A stretch of DNA of 64,000 nt from Gonocerus acuteangulatus (lineage: Eukaryota; Arthropoda; Insecta; Hemiptera; Coreidae). This document shows, piece by piece, positions 11,364 through 21,394 of the stretch (positions within the stretch are counted from its first letter, which is position 1; each line of letters starts with the position of its first letter). The stretch is from the NCBI GenBank assembly GCA_946811695.1, contig OX328123.1:40393764-40457763 (forward strand), written 5' to 3'. Made by a program: the position numbers and the translations under genes. The notes under the pieces were generated by a model that was not told where the DNA came from, did not search any database, and saw only the letters and a list, made by a program, of their open reading frames with translations.

Positions 11364-12764
11364 ATGAAAACTGGGCGCCGGAAGGAAGGAGGAAAGAGGA
11401 AAAGCCTGGAATGTATGAAGGAAGATCCTAACCTAGGCAGTACAGAAGAAGTAAGTGAAGACGTTTCCATGGCAACGGGAGATCTACCATTCACTTCAGA
11501 ACCTCAGGTAACCTCAAATTATTATATTGAATTCCCTGCGATTGGCAACACTGCTAGTTCTCAACAGCTGTTTTCACTGGAGACCAAATCAAACCCATTC
11601 ATTGAACCTCAAAGAAAAAGAAATAGATATTGTTCAAAATCAGCTGTTTTAAATACTGTTTCAACACCTGTTCAACTTCATAATTCTTTCTCTCCAATTC
11701 AAAACTTAAATGATAATGACAATAATAACAATACAGAAACAAATAAAAATAGTGTTAAAATCCCACCAATATTCGTTTGTGACGCTGACGACTACCAAAA
11801 AGTTTTAAGTGACATAAAAACTATTGTAAAGTCAAAATTTTGTTTGCAACAGTGTTTTAAAAAAATAAAAGTTACATTAACTTCGATTGACGATTTCCGT
11901 TCTTTGACCAAATTTTACGACAAAGAGGACGTAAAGTACTATACTTTCCGAAATCCCGCGGATAGAAAATTGTCGGTTATTATTAGAGGCGTGCCATACA
12001 GTATTACCGATCAAGAACTGTTTGATGAATTGTCAGAAAAATACCCTGTCTCCAAGGTTACTAGATTACTGAACAGAGAACGGTTCCCAACACCTCTTAT
12101 TGCAGTAGAGCTGGAAAATAGTCCCAACGGTAAATCAATATTTAACCTAGAGACCCTTTTTTATTCAATAGTCTCGGTTGAAGAAAGGAAGCAACACAGG
12201 GGTGTTCTTCAGTGTAAAAACTGTTGCCGCATGGGACACACAAAAAATTACTGTCGTTTAGACACAAAATGTGCTAAGTGTTCGGGAGATCACAACTATT
12301 TAGCTTGCCCTAATCGAAATAGCACTGAATCCCACTGTGTAAACTGTGGAGGCAACCACTCTGCAAACTATAGAGGATGCCTGGAATACAAAAAATTAAA
12401 AAACATACTGCAAAAAAAAATAATAGCTTCTGAAAATAAATCCTTCCCCACTAGGAGTTCTAAACCCTTTCCCTCTAAACCCGCTCCAGCAAAACCTCCA
12501 CCACCACCTCCAACTGAAAACCTACCAGCTAACACTCAACAAAGACAAACCTCTTTCCCGCTACAGAACGCATGGACTCAGCATCGTAGAACAGACGAAG
12601 AACAGACTAAAACATCCAACCTTACTGACACTAACCAAAATTCAATCAACAATATGACAGACCTACTTCTCAACCTTATAAAACCACTTATTCCAACAAT
12701 AAAAGCTTTCATAACTAACTTTTTAACATCTATTTTCTCTTCTTTAAACAATGACAGTTCCTAA
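11364..12764 (+). CDS. LINE ORF1, Gag-like nucleic-acid-binding protein
   Basis: ORF1 of the jockey-type element; in this family it binds element RNA and helps form the ribonucleoprotein. I start at ATG 11364 (466 aa). The frame is open further up but has no ATG there. The first part is Ser/Thr/Asn-rich and probably disordered. A central stretch (nt 11758-12200, from KIPPIFVC to YSIVSVEERK) resembles the RRM-like/PRE-C2HC region of jockey Gag proteins, including VIIRGVPYSIT. Three Cys/His knuckles follow: CKNCCRMGHTKNYC (12213-12254), CAKCSGDHNYLAC (12270-12308) and CVNCGGNHSANYRGC (12336-12380). A proline-rich linker with six prolines in a row and a hydrophobic C-terminus end the protein. 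The stop overlaps ORF2 by 14 nt, suggesting termination-reinitiation. No internal stop is seen. Confidence 0.88.
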   Translation: MKTGRRKEGGKRKSLECMKEDPNLGSTEEVSEDVSMATGDLPFTSEPQVTSNYYIEFPAIGNTASSQQLFSLETKSNPFIEPQRKRNRYCSKSAVLNTVSTPVQLHNSFSPIQNLNDNDNNNNTETNKNSVKIPPIFVCDADDYQKVLSDIKTIVKSKFCLQQCFKKIKVTLTSIDDFRSLTKFYDKEDVKYYTFRNPADRKLSVIIRGVPYSITDQELFDELSEKYPVSKVTRLLNRERFPTPLIAVELENSPNGKSIFNLETLFYSIVSVEERKQHRGVLQCKNCCRMGHTKNYCRLDTKCAKCSGDHNYLACPNRNSTESHCVNCGGNHSANYRGCLEYKKLKNILQKKIIASENKSFPTRSSKPFPSKPAPAKPPPPPPTENLPANTQQRQTSFPLQNAWTQHRRTDEEQTKTSNLTDTNQNSINNMTDLLLNLIKPLIPTIKAFITNFLTSIFSSLNNDSS

Positions 12765-13377
12765 TTTGGGCAATCTCTCTTTACTTAACTGGAATGCAAA
12801 CGGACTAAAAAAAAGACAGACCTTACTGACAAACTTTCTTAGCAGAAACGACATTGACGTTGCTTGCATCACTGAAACACATCTCATTAGCACTGACAAA
12901 TACAGGACACCAGGATACCGAATGTACAGAACGGACCAACGATCTAGACGCGGTGTAGTCGCAATTCTAATTAAGAAACATTTAGCCCACAATAGTTTGG
13001 TTCTGCCCTCCCTTGATCGCCTAGAAGCAGTAGGAATTAGTTTGGCACTTCAAAACAGGAGTAGTGTTAATATAATATCTGCGTATAGCAGACCTGGGAT
13101 TCGGCTCATACAAGACGATTTTCAAAAACTATTTACAGGGGCTCCTACAATAATGATGGGTGATTTAAATAGTAAACATCTCTCTTGGAATTGCCATAAG
13201 CAAAACAATAATGGGACACAACTATTGAGAATTACTGAAAATCTTGGACTCATTATTTCATCACCTGACGAACCAACATTTTACCCGACTCAAAGACGCT
13301 ACAAATCCGACATACTAGACATAGCCATAATTCAGAACTTCCAATTGCCATTATATCATGACGTACTTACTTACTGA
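12751..13377 (+). pseudogene. LINE ORF2 endonuclease domain, cut off by frameshift
   Basis: First part of ORF2, an exonuclease/endonuclease/phosphatase-fold nuclease that nicks the target DNA to prime reverse transcription. It starts at ATG 12751 inside the end of ORF1. Visible motifs: LNWNANG (metal-site Asn, residue 15), ITETHL (catalytic Glu, residue 42), YSRPG, MGDLNSKHLSWN (Asp and Asn) and SDILDIAII. The final SDHLPV motif lies just past the break, in the next frame. A tandem duplication of TTAC (13367-13370 and 13371-13374) shifts the frame and gives a stop at 13375-13377. Without the duplication the frame would run straight into the reverse transcriptase. Apart from this, every family motif is present. 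Confidence 0.88.
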
Positions 13378-15442
13378 CTTAGACTCTGACCATTTACCTG
13401 TCATTCTTACTTTCCATGAAAGGCCAAAATCTGAACCACCCCCACCAAGACTCATCAATGGACCTATAGACTGGGGAAAATTCAAGACAGAAATGCATGA
13501 CAACACGGACATTCCACTTACATACAAATCCAGTCATGACATTGACTCGACTATAGCAAAATTCATTCAAACGATACACATGGTTGTACAAAATTCTTTA
13601 AAAACGCACCCATCATTAAGCTGTCGATTATCTAATACAACCACGCCCCCACATGTTCTAAAACTCATCCATGAAAAAAATATTCTTCGAAAGAGATGGC
13701 AAAGATCTAGAGACCCGGAACTCAAGCGACAAGTAAACCGTTTATCGCGCAATATTCGTTTTGAACTTGACAAAGACAGGATACACAAATACAGCAATTA
13801 CTTGACAAACATGACTCCTGGAGACCCATCGCTTTGGCGAGAGACAAGACGACTACTAAAACAATCATCTGAAATTCCCCCCTTAAAAGACGGACAAAAC
13901 ATTGTAACAACTGATGCAGACAAGTGTAGACTTTTAACAGAATGTTTTGAAAACAAACTGAAAACTGGAGACCACAACGACCCACAGACGGACATTGCAG
14001 TATGTACTTCACTTTCAGAAACAAGACTAACTGACAGTACAATCGACTTCATACAGCCTAAAGAAATTTCGCTTCTCATACGTAGGCTTCCTAAAAATAA
14101 ATCACCTGGAGAAGATCAGATAACGAACTCGGTGTTGAAGCAGTTACCCAGGAAATGCATCAGCCTGTTAACAAGTATCTTCAATGCTTATCTCCGGCGA
14201 GGACATTTTCCAGAAAGATGGAAACATGCCATTGTGATCTTCATCCACAAGCCTGGGAAACCGAAGAACAACGCTGGCTGTTATCGGCCAATAAGTCTGC
14301 TGAATACTCTGGGGAAACTTCTCGAAAGGCTCGTTGACGTTAGATTAAGAAGACATCTTGTAGACAGCATACCTAACCATCAGTTCGCATTTAAACCGAA
14401 GCACTCTTCTGCCCAACAATTACAAAGAGTCTCTGAAATGATAACAAATTGTTTTAATAAGAAGGAATACGCCACTGGACTGTTTCTCGACGTAGCCAAC
14501 GCTTTCGACTCAGTTTGGCACGAAGGACTCCTGCACAAGCTACGGAACACCAAGCCTCCAGCTTACCTCTACTCCATCATTTCCTCCTTTCTTCGTGGCA
14601 GGACATTCCAAGGAAGAGTGAAGACAACACTCAGCACGAAAAGAACTATCAAAGCTGGTGTACCGCAGGGGGCCATACTAAGCCCATTGCTCTACATATT
14701 GTACTGCAGTGATATGCCAGAACCTGACAACTCAGCCCTTGCTACCTTTGCAGACGATACACTCATCATCACGAAGAGCACCGACGTCAAGGAAGCGATT
14801 CTTCACTTGCAAGAAGCTGCAGATGAGGTGTCATCCTGGTTCCGAAAATGGAAACTAGCAATAAATCCGGTGAAATCTTCATGTAAAGTGTTTTCTCTCA
14901 GAAAATTCCAAAATGAAGATTTACGAGAGCTGAAAATTGGTCATCACTCAATTCTCTGGACTCCAAAAGAACAGAGTATACGCTATCTCGGAGTACATCT
15001 AGACACAAGACTGACTTGGCGACATCACATACACAAAAAACTACAAGAAGCTCACACACGACTGTTACAAATTTACCCATTAATAAATAGAAAAACTCCC
15101 CTAAAACACACCTGTGGTACACTACTATACAAATCGACAATACTACCCATACTAACGTACGCATGTCCTGTCTGGTTTGGCGCCAGAACCACACACATAA
15201 AACGTCTACAAACATTTCAAAACAGAGTACTCCGAATAGTGTCCAATGCTCCTTGGTTCGTAAGGAACAGCCAGATCCATAGAGAATTGGAGGTTGATCC
15301 ATTTTTCACTCACATAGAAAAGCTAGTGCGAAAATATCACCAGACTCTTCCAGCCTCCAGCAGTTCCATGTTTTATCAACTTGGACAAAGAAAAACCTCG
15401 CGAATCAAACACAGACTTTATCAAGACATTTTAACCCTTTAA
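13358..15442 (+). pseudogene. LINE ORF2 reverse transcriptase part
   Basis: Second part of ORF2, frame-shifted from the endonuclease by the 4-bp duplication. The ATG at 13358 only reflects the frame change; the natural start is 12751. Motifs in order: SDHLPV (last endonuclease motif), KNKSPGEDQITNSVLKQL, PISLLNTLGKLLERLV, HQFAFKPKHSSAQQL, LFLDVANAFDSVWHEG (motif A, catalytic Asp at 14489-14491), GVPQGAILSPLLYILYCSD (motif B), FADDTLI (motif C, 14747-14758), KLAINPVKS and YLGVHLD. A C-terminal region typical of jockey elements follows. There is no RNase H. No in-frame stop occurs within this 694-codon reading. It copies element RNA at the nicked target; this copy cannot make the fused protein unless the shift is bypassed. 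Confidence 0.9.
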
Positions 15443-15493
15443 ATTTTTATCTTACAAATATTGTTTTGTGTATAATACGTTTTGTATTGGTCC

Positions 15494-15521
15494 AATAAAA
15501 TTGTTTTTTTTTTTGTTTTTG
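15494..15521 (+). terminator. LINE 3' end: AATAAA and T/G tail
   Basis: AATAAA at 15494-15499 is a standard polyadenylation signal. The element then ends in T-runs separated by G up to the duplication at 15522. A T-rich tail is unexpected; most jockey elements end in poly(A). Confidence 0.6.
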
Positions 15522-15535
15522 TTTTAATGTTTGAG
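15522..15535. repeat. target-site duplication, right copy
   Basis: Exact copy of 11218-11231. Confidence 0.85.
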
Positions 15536-15934
15536 GTGTTGATATTTATTTTGAAATTTTGTGTTTTATTGAGCGATGTAAATATTCTGTGGGGCAACAA
15601 GCCTATATTTTATATTAAAGTAAAATTGAATAATTACATTTTGAAGTAATTGCATTAATATATATTCGATGCGCGGCCACAAGGGCTTAAGTCAAAAATA
15701 TGAATTTTTCAGAAGAGCAAAAGCAAAGTTCCTTAATACCAGGAAGGAAGTTATAAACCTGACTTAAGATTATAGTATGAATTGTTGCAGCAGACCCATT
15801 TTTAAATTGAACCGGTAGGTGAGACTTTGTGGTATAATACTACCTCATCATCTGCAAATGCTCAAAAATGACTTAAGCCCTTATGACCATGCACCACACA
15901 CACGCACATACATATGTGTGAGAAACTTGTTTTT
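15536..15934. other. non-genic DNA
   Basis: No gene recognised between the LINE and the piggyBac-like element. Confidence 0.5.
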
Positions 15935-15938
15935 TTAA

Positions 15939-16841
15939 CCTTTAACTGGTATCACCTTTTCAGGTTTACACTAGCGGTATCATGGGTCAAAAATGACCCA
16001 GAGGTCATTGTATTTTGTTTTTCTAATGACCTGCTATGATTTATTTAAACTTTTATTTTTCTAGCATAGAGAATCTTTTGATTATGAAAATAGAAACTTG
16101 AAAATACATATACAAGGATTAGAAAAATATCATTTAAAAAAAAAGTGATGTCATTTTCACTGGTTGTCTTCAAAATTATCCACTTATTATGACTTTTTTT
16201 CAAATCAAAGAGTCTAATATGGGTTTTAAAACTTTAATATGATTAAAATCAGCCGTAAACAATAAAAAAGTAATAAGAGAATGATAAAAAATCTGATAGG
16301 GGTGAAACAGAGGACCCCTTAAGAAATTTTTACCATGGATAATACCTACATTTATTTTCCGCCGCATGTATTGCAATGCATTTTAATTTTTGTATGATCT
16401 TTGTATATAGTGCGAATACATTTTTCACAATTAGTTAAAAAAATGTTGTTGCTTTTAGAGTCACACAAATAGCATCTCCTTTCTTGTTGGCTGACTGGCC
16501 GATGTTTGAGACGGACCTGGACTGGAGCAAGCACCTTTCACCATATTCCTTATGACAGGTCTTAATATTCATAACTGTTTCCACCAACGATTAACCCCTG
16601 ACAGGCTATATGCTATTGTAAATACACAAATATACAAGTTTTTTTTAACTACCTATGATGAAAAAAAAATCACGTAACTAGTAACTTGGTTCAAAAATGA
16701 CCCGACGCAAGTTAATACCCAAAGACAGAAAATCAGATGGATACTGGCTAACTATCTTGTAAGGGAGCTGTCATACATGTCGAGTACTAGCGAAATAGCG
16801 GGAACCCGGGGTCATTTTTAACCCGTGATACCAGTTGAAGG
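15939..16841 (-). mobile_element. piggyBac deletion derivative with TTAA sites
   Basis: TTAA at 15935-15938 and 16842-16845 flanks a 903-bp element. Its ends are CCTTTAACTGGTATCAC (left) and CCTTCAACTGGTATCAC (right, complement): 16 of 17 identical. TTAA duplication and CCT-type ends are hallmarks of piggyBac. Palindromic subterminal motifs based on GGGTCAAAAATGACCC occur near 15989 and, as variants, near 16690 and 16810. Inside, only the C-terminal cysteine-rich part of a transposase remains. It would depend on transposase from elsewhere. Confidence 0.85.
16352..16534 (-). pseudogene. piggyBac transposase C-terminal Cys-rich domain
   Basis: Sixty codons on the minus strand. The cysteine spacing is CYLC (Cys-x2-Cys), NCEKC, then H and HCNTC near the end, with RR just before the first Cys. 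This matches the zinc-binding C-terminal domain of piggyBac transposases, which helps recognise the ends. Its place inside a TTAA-flanked element supports the call. The catalytic DDD core is missing, so it is inactive for transposition. Whether this mini-protein is ever made is unknown. The start codon is simply the first Met in the open frame. Confidence 0.75.
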
Positions 16842-16871
16842 TTAATATTTAAAGCAAACCATCCTTTCTAA

Positions 16872-17071
16872 TTTTTTTTTTATTTTTTTTACGGCGCATC
16901 GACAAATCATGGCCATTAGCGCCGACATCCAGGGTGCAGCCAGGAATTTTCTCAGCGAGCCCTGAGATGAGAAAATTCCTGCCGCCGCGTCACCGGCGCG
17001 CCGGTGGGGATCGAACCCACCATCTCCCGCTTATGAATCTAGCGCGCTAGCCACTAGACCACGGGAGACCC
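16872..17071 (-). repeat. tRNA-derived SINE, best copy
   Basis: On the minus strand the head (from 17071) reads GGTCTCCCGTGGTCTAGTGG, with a good A-box, then GGTTCGATCC as B-box. The body contains a hairpin (GAATTTTCTCA...TGAGAAAATTC) and the tail GGCGCTAATGGCC...GATGCGCCGTAAAA, ending in an A-rich run (T-run 16872-16890 on plus). The tRNA-like part resembles a Glu/Asp-type tRNA, but it does not fold to a complete cloverleaf, so it is not annotated as a tRNA gene. Confidence 0.8.
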
Positions 17072-17240
17072 CTGGGCCTTTCATATTATCCTTTATTTAG
17101 CGGTCTACATATTTCAAGTCAAGCTATATACATAATTTCGGATCCATAGAGTTAACCTAACTGAGGAAGACCTTCATGTTAGGGCCACGTCAAGACTTAT
17201 TTAGAGCAGTAAATAATTTGTATGAGAATTGGATGTCTTT

Positions 17241-17305
<65 letters not shown>

Positions 17306-17867
17306 CCTTCGACTAATTAAAAAAAAAACAAATCATTGAAATCAAATGGTCACATTTAGACAATATATAAACTTATTAGCATATAAAAGGCCACATGGAC
17401 CAGGTGGGAGATACTGTACTTGTTCTATGACAGTTACTTTTCTGTTTAGTAGTATATTTAGACCGCCTGATATTCCACTTTGGAGATACCATTGAATGCT
17501 GGATGGGCTTAGGGACTGCCTGAGACGCCTATTCCTAATTCGGACTTAAAACACTAAAAGATAATGTCTTCTGCCATGTTTCGAAGTAAGGAACACAAGA
17601 ACATCAGTCTAGTCCTCTACAACTTGAGCCATATTTAGATAAAATGTATATAAACCATCAATATTCTGATGTCATAATTACACTAAATAATTAATTATTT
17701 CGAAACATGTAGATGAACCATTCCAGGTTGTGTAATTCGAAACTTCAGAAGGCCGTCAGCTTACTATCTACTGAAATACTACTAAAAAATTTTAAAAAAA
17801 TCACATGTTATTAAGGTCATTAATATTTTATATTTCATAAAAGTGCTTTGAATTTTTATTTGATTAA
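17072..17867. other. non-genic DNA, possible intron
   Basis: Contains a (TA)n array at 17243-17302 and no recognisable exon. If the exon at 17890 is real, this is intron sequence. Confidence 0.4.
17243..17302. repeat. (TA)n microsatellite
   Basis: About 30 TA units without visible flanking element ends. Confidence 0.9.
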
Positions 17868-17889
17868 TTTTCTTTTTGTTTTTTTACAG

Positions 17890-18080
17890 GAGTCCCACTA
17901 ATTACTCCATCTAAAGAGATAAAATACCAAAGTGGAGGACTCATATGGACCCTTCATGACTTAAGTGTTCCACTTCTTTTCGGATTTTTTTCTGGAATTC
18001 TCATGTACGCAGAAACACGAAAAATCGCTTTAGTAGTTCCTTGTCAGAAACGCATAGAATCAGGCTCACAAATGCTATAA
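17890..18080 (+). CDS. possible terminal exon of a host gene (unidentified membrane protein)
   Basis: I do not recognise the protein. A strong 3' splice site precedes it: an almost pure pyrimidine tract (17868-17885) then ACAG at 17886-17889. After two bases the frame from 17892 is open for 62 codons and ends in TAA at 18078-18080. It starts VPLITPSKEIKYQSGG, passes a hydrophobic stretch (LSVPLLFGFFSGILMYA) that could be a membrane segment, and ends with a polar tail. Composition is protein-like and unlike the surrounding AT-rich DNA, and there is no transposon motif. No ATG is needed if it is an internal or last exon. I found no upstream partner exon, so it could be a lone pseudo-exon or chance. 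Function unknown. Confidence 0.35.
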
Positions 18081-19446
18081 TTAGGAACAGAAATAATTCC
18101 TGAACGTCCTCCAAAATTCTTTGAGGCCTGCTGCTCATCCGAAAGAAACCATGTTTGTTCCATGATTTCTTTTCACTTGAAACGTAAAATTAAGCCCAAG
18201 AGCCTATTATCAATTTTTAGTGAACCGGTAATTAGCCCCAATTATTCTCCAATTATTCTCAAAAAGAAGGAGAAATTATTCAACTGAAAGCCAGCTTTAA
18301 TTCTTTGTCTGACCCTTTTTAGAGTTTTATTAGAAAGTTAATTACGTAATTCCTGCAATTAAAAATTGCCCGAACGAAATTCGATCCCAGTCAGTGAGTT
18401 TTTGAATTTTTATGAAGGGTTTTGAATGGAGGATAGACGGACAAAAGAGAATATGAGGTGATTCACCAACTGTCGCAAAGGCTCTCTAAACCCCTAATCA
18501 CTTACAGTGGAAACAGGGGCTGTGATATCAAATATTCACAGCTAACGACTCATCATCCCTCTTGAATTTTACATTGATATCAGCTCCGTAGTGGCATTCC
18601 TTTAGGAGTTCCAGCGTTTTTTTTTTTCTAATTGATCTATCCTAGGTTCATCGGCTTGCCTGCTTCTGAGCAACAAGTTTAGATTCGCTTGAGGGCATTA
18701 ATATTTTATATTTTGGGGGAGGGACTTTTCAAAAATATTTTATTTTGATTTATTATCAGGAACGCTAACAAAATATGTAATTCGTTTAAGCTTTGATGGC
18801 TTACGTTGGGATAAATATGAAATATGCTTTGCTGAAACTGATCGCATTCCTGTATTAAAGTAAATTATCATTGATTCAACAACGTTCTCATCCATTAAAT
18901 ATTTAGTTGCTTATACTGCTGTGAATAAACGGGAAAAATATTTTAATTTTAGCTTCATTAATTGTTCTCCGAATCTTATTGAACCAAAATTATTTATTAC
19001 AGAAGGCTGAATAAATTCATCTGCCCGCAATACAAAAAAAAATGTTAAGACTTGAAGGAAGTAAAATATAATTTATTAGGATTCTTTTGAATTTAATAAT
19101 AAATTATTCATTACATTGGTGTTTCCATTTCTAATGAAGGACAGGTATCAATCTGCTAGCTAGTGATTAACAGTTTGCCATGACAAGTTTTGTTATTCGC
19201 CAAGATTAAAAGAAAAGAAGCAAACCATATTATAATTACTTTTTCTTTTCTTTTTTTGCATTAGGATTTTTGTTTGTATTTGTAGTAAATTTATCTAAAT
19301 TCACCTCCTTCTTGAGGAATGCGCTTAATTTACACAATTCCAGTAGGACGGACTTTTATTAATAAGTAATTAATCATAAGTGAACGTACAGCTCTTTTAT
19401 TTATGCGATTTTCATTTATTTATATATCCTATAGTTGAGGTAAAAT
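18081..19446. other. non-genic DNA, perhaps 3' UTR at start
   Basis: No gene recognised. If the preceding exon is real, the first few hundred bases may be its 3' UTR. Confidence 0.4.
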
Positions 19447-20340
19447 AAAAAGTCCGACTCGCAGGAACTGCATCATCTTAGCGCGGTTCCGTTCATATCC
19501 CTAATGTTGGAAAGGTTGACATAGAAACAGGTATAATTTTGGTTAGACCTTTCATGAAATAATTTATGATCACAAAGAGGTCACGTTTGCAGGGTCCCAG
19601 GCTTTGTCAAGGTTCCCTCAAGAAAATCACTACGTACTGTTTCTTATTTTCTTTTCTATAATACTAATTTGACAGATAAATGCAATATAAAACAAAAAAA
19701 ACAGTTAAAAAATTATTTAAACAATGATAAAACCCCGTTCAAAACAAACACATTTGAAGCTTTAAGAACTTATTTCTCCAATTGACATCGCCTAATCGAA
19801 AATTGCTTCAGAATCTTTTTGGTAGAGCATTTAGTAAGCTTTCGAATGGTAGCTTTCCGCTAACCAAGATTTCCATCCGTTTTCGAGATATTAGGGAAAA
19901 TATACGAAGTTCCCAAAACTTTTCATGTCTATTAATAAAATATTTTATTCTGATCCTTCCTTAACTCCAAATGTATCCAAAATTTAAAAGTCTTTGTTTA
20001 TATGAATTTAAAACATGCAGAAAATGTTTCAACTGAATCCCATGAACTAAACCAAAAACTTTTTTCGAGAACTATGTTTCCAATTTTCTTTAAAATGGTT
20101 AAAGCTATCGTGTTAAAAATTGTTTCATTCGTTTTCTAGACTAATAAACCTATTAAACGAGTACTTGCAAACATATGAAGTGAGCGGAACGATTTTGTCG
20201 CGAGAGTTTCACTCTTAAAACCATGTTCCGGTGGGCGGATTCTGCTGGTTAACGAACGTGACCTTTCAAATTAGACGAAAAATTTTTGTACCAAATTTCA
20301 TGTAAATCAGACCATTCGTCTGGGAGCTAGAGAGGAAACA

Positions 20341-20342
<2 letters not shown>

Positions 20343-20392
<50 letters not shown>
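20343..20392. repeat. (TA)n(CA)n inside HINE-like copy
   Basis: About 25 TA units ending in a CACA/GACA run. The same relative position is occupied by TA arrays in the copies ending at 6652 and 25044. Confidence 0.9.
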
Positions 20393-20400
<8 letters not shown>

Positions 20401-20505
20401 GACACACACACATTTGAACAACCGTTATTTTCGTTTTCTATGGGTTCTGAAACGTAAAATTTTCTAGTCGGCAGTTCCGGATTGCGTCATGAGGTCAGCC
20501 CTATA

Positions 20506-20544
20506 AGCGCGGTTCCTCCCTATGAAGGAGGGAGGAACCGCGCT
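20506..20544 (+). repeat. 3' hairpin of HINE-like element A
   Basis: Arms 20506-20520 (AGCGCGGTTCCTCCC) and 20530-20544 are perfectly complementary over 15 bp, with a 9-nt loop. AAAA follows. Confidence 0.85.
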
Positions 20545-20649
20545 AAAAGGTAGAATACGAACATTTTCGACTATGTACGACTGGGGACCATCATGCTAAA
20601 CTTGTAACGGAAACAGAAACCAACAGCTCGAGTCATACTACAAAGACAT

Positions 20650-21042
20650 ATCAAGGCTGGCATTCGGCTTATAGGAGGGGATCAATCACGGAGTGAAGAA
20701 GTAGTCATAGCATGACAACGCATGGGCCACAGCCATGCAACTCATGAGCACCTAATAACCAACAAGGACACTCCTACATGTCCATCATGCAACAGAACCC
20801 TCGCAATCAGACATATACAGACTGAGTGCATCGTAAGGCGTGATCAAGAAATCCCATTGGAAATAGAAGAACTCCTTGGAGATAACTGCCACCATATGTA
20901 TGGTACTTGTACCATACATGTACAACAAAAAATAACATCAAAACGTATAACAAGCTACATCTACTATCTATTTGTCAAATACCACTCACACACTCACTGG
21001 CCTACCATCGCCCAGCCCAAACCACTCGACAGAAAAAATTGA
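20650..21042 (+). pseudogene. I-clade LINE ORF2 C-terminal fragment
   Basis: Only the region after RNase H remains. From about 20674 it reads GIRLIGGDQSRSEEVVIA, a stop, then QRMGHSHATHEHLITN, CPSCNRTLAIRHIQTEC and about 70 more residues to a stop at 21042. The I-clade element at 44535-47438 has the equivalent LTRLRIGHSRLTHEYLITK and CTHCQYRLSINHIFNEC. The Cys-x2-Cys...His...Cys pattern is a zinc-finger-like motif of unproven function at the end of these polyproteins. Severe 5' truncation is usual for LINE insertions. It is dead because RT and RNase H are absent. Confidence 0.75.
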
Positions 21043-21046
21043 ATTG

Positions 21047-21318
21047 TGCATGGACACTCCTATAGAACGTAGACACTCGCTAAGAAAGGATTCTTGAATA
21101 TTCGAATTTTTAAGTATTTTTAGAGGGGATTAAAGTTTTAGTTGGTTAGAGCAGGCAAGCCTAGGCAGCATGCGTTGCTAGGACGATAAAGAACAGCTGT
21201 TACCGTACATTATCTATTTCATATTATTATTTTTAATTGAGGTTAATTTCCACTATGATGTCAGTCCTTGAATTACTAGAAATAAACTGTCCCTCATAGA
21301 GTTTACGCTATGAGGGAC
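21047..21318 (+). repeat. dispersed repeat, copy 1
   Basis: Matches 52708-52984 throughout (ACACTCGCTAAGAA near the start, ACAGCTGTTACCGTACA in the middle, AGAAATAAACT near the end). The ends carry related inverted sequences. It ends here in a perfect hairpin, GTCCCTCATAG (21289-21299) against 21308-21318. Because it follows the I-clade fragment directly, it may alternatively be that LINE's 3' UTR. Confidence 0.6.
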
Positions 21319-21394
21319 AAAATCACCATTTTAATTGCAGCTCATTTTAATTTGTCCCCCTTAGAGTTTTCGCTATACCTTTTATATATTTTTT

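Larger units (their letters stand above)
11232..15521 (+). mobile_element. jockey-clade LINE, full length
   Basis: A 4.29-kb non-LTR retrotransposon bracketed by a perfect 14-bp target-site duplication. Order: 5' UTR of about 130 bp, ORF1 (Gag-like with zinc knuckles), ORF2 (apurinic-like endonuclease then reverse transcriptase, no RNase H), a short 3' UTR with AATAAA at 15494-15499, and a T/G-rich end. The two-ORF plan without RNase H is that of the jockey clade. ORF1 is open. ORF2 is broken once, by a 4-bp duplication. Apparent completeness, identical duplications and a single lesion indicate a recent insertion. Confidence 0.9.
19447..20549 (+). mobile_element. HINE-like element, complete copy, subfamily A
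   Basis: About 1.1 kb, no coding capacity. The 5' start is AAAAAGTCCGACTCGCAGG, followed by the box AGCGCGGTTCC (19480-19490). Then comes an AT-rich body with a conserved segment near 19760-19940, a second conserved segment at 20220-20330, and a (TA)n array at 20343-20392. The 3' terminal hairpin is at 20506-20544. The 5' box appears again in both hairpin arms. This layout (subterminal inverted box, central simple repeats, 3' stem-loop, no transposase) is that described for Helentron-associated elements such as DINE-1. The family assignment is inference. Confidence 0.65.

Noticed and set aside
14898..15302. 134-codon minus-strand frame
   Set aside because: Antisense shadow of the jockey RT C-terminal region.
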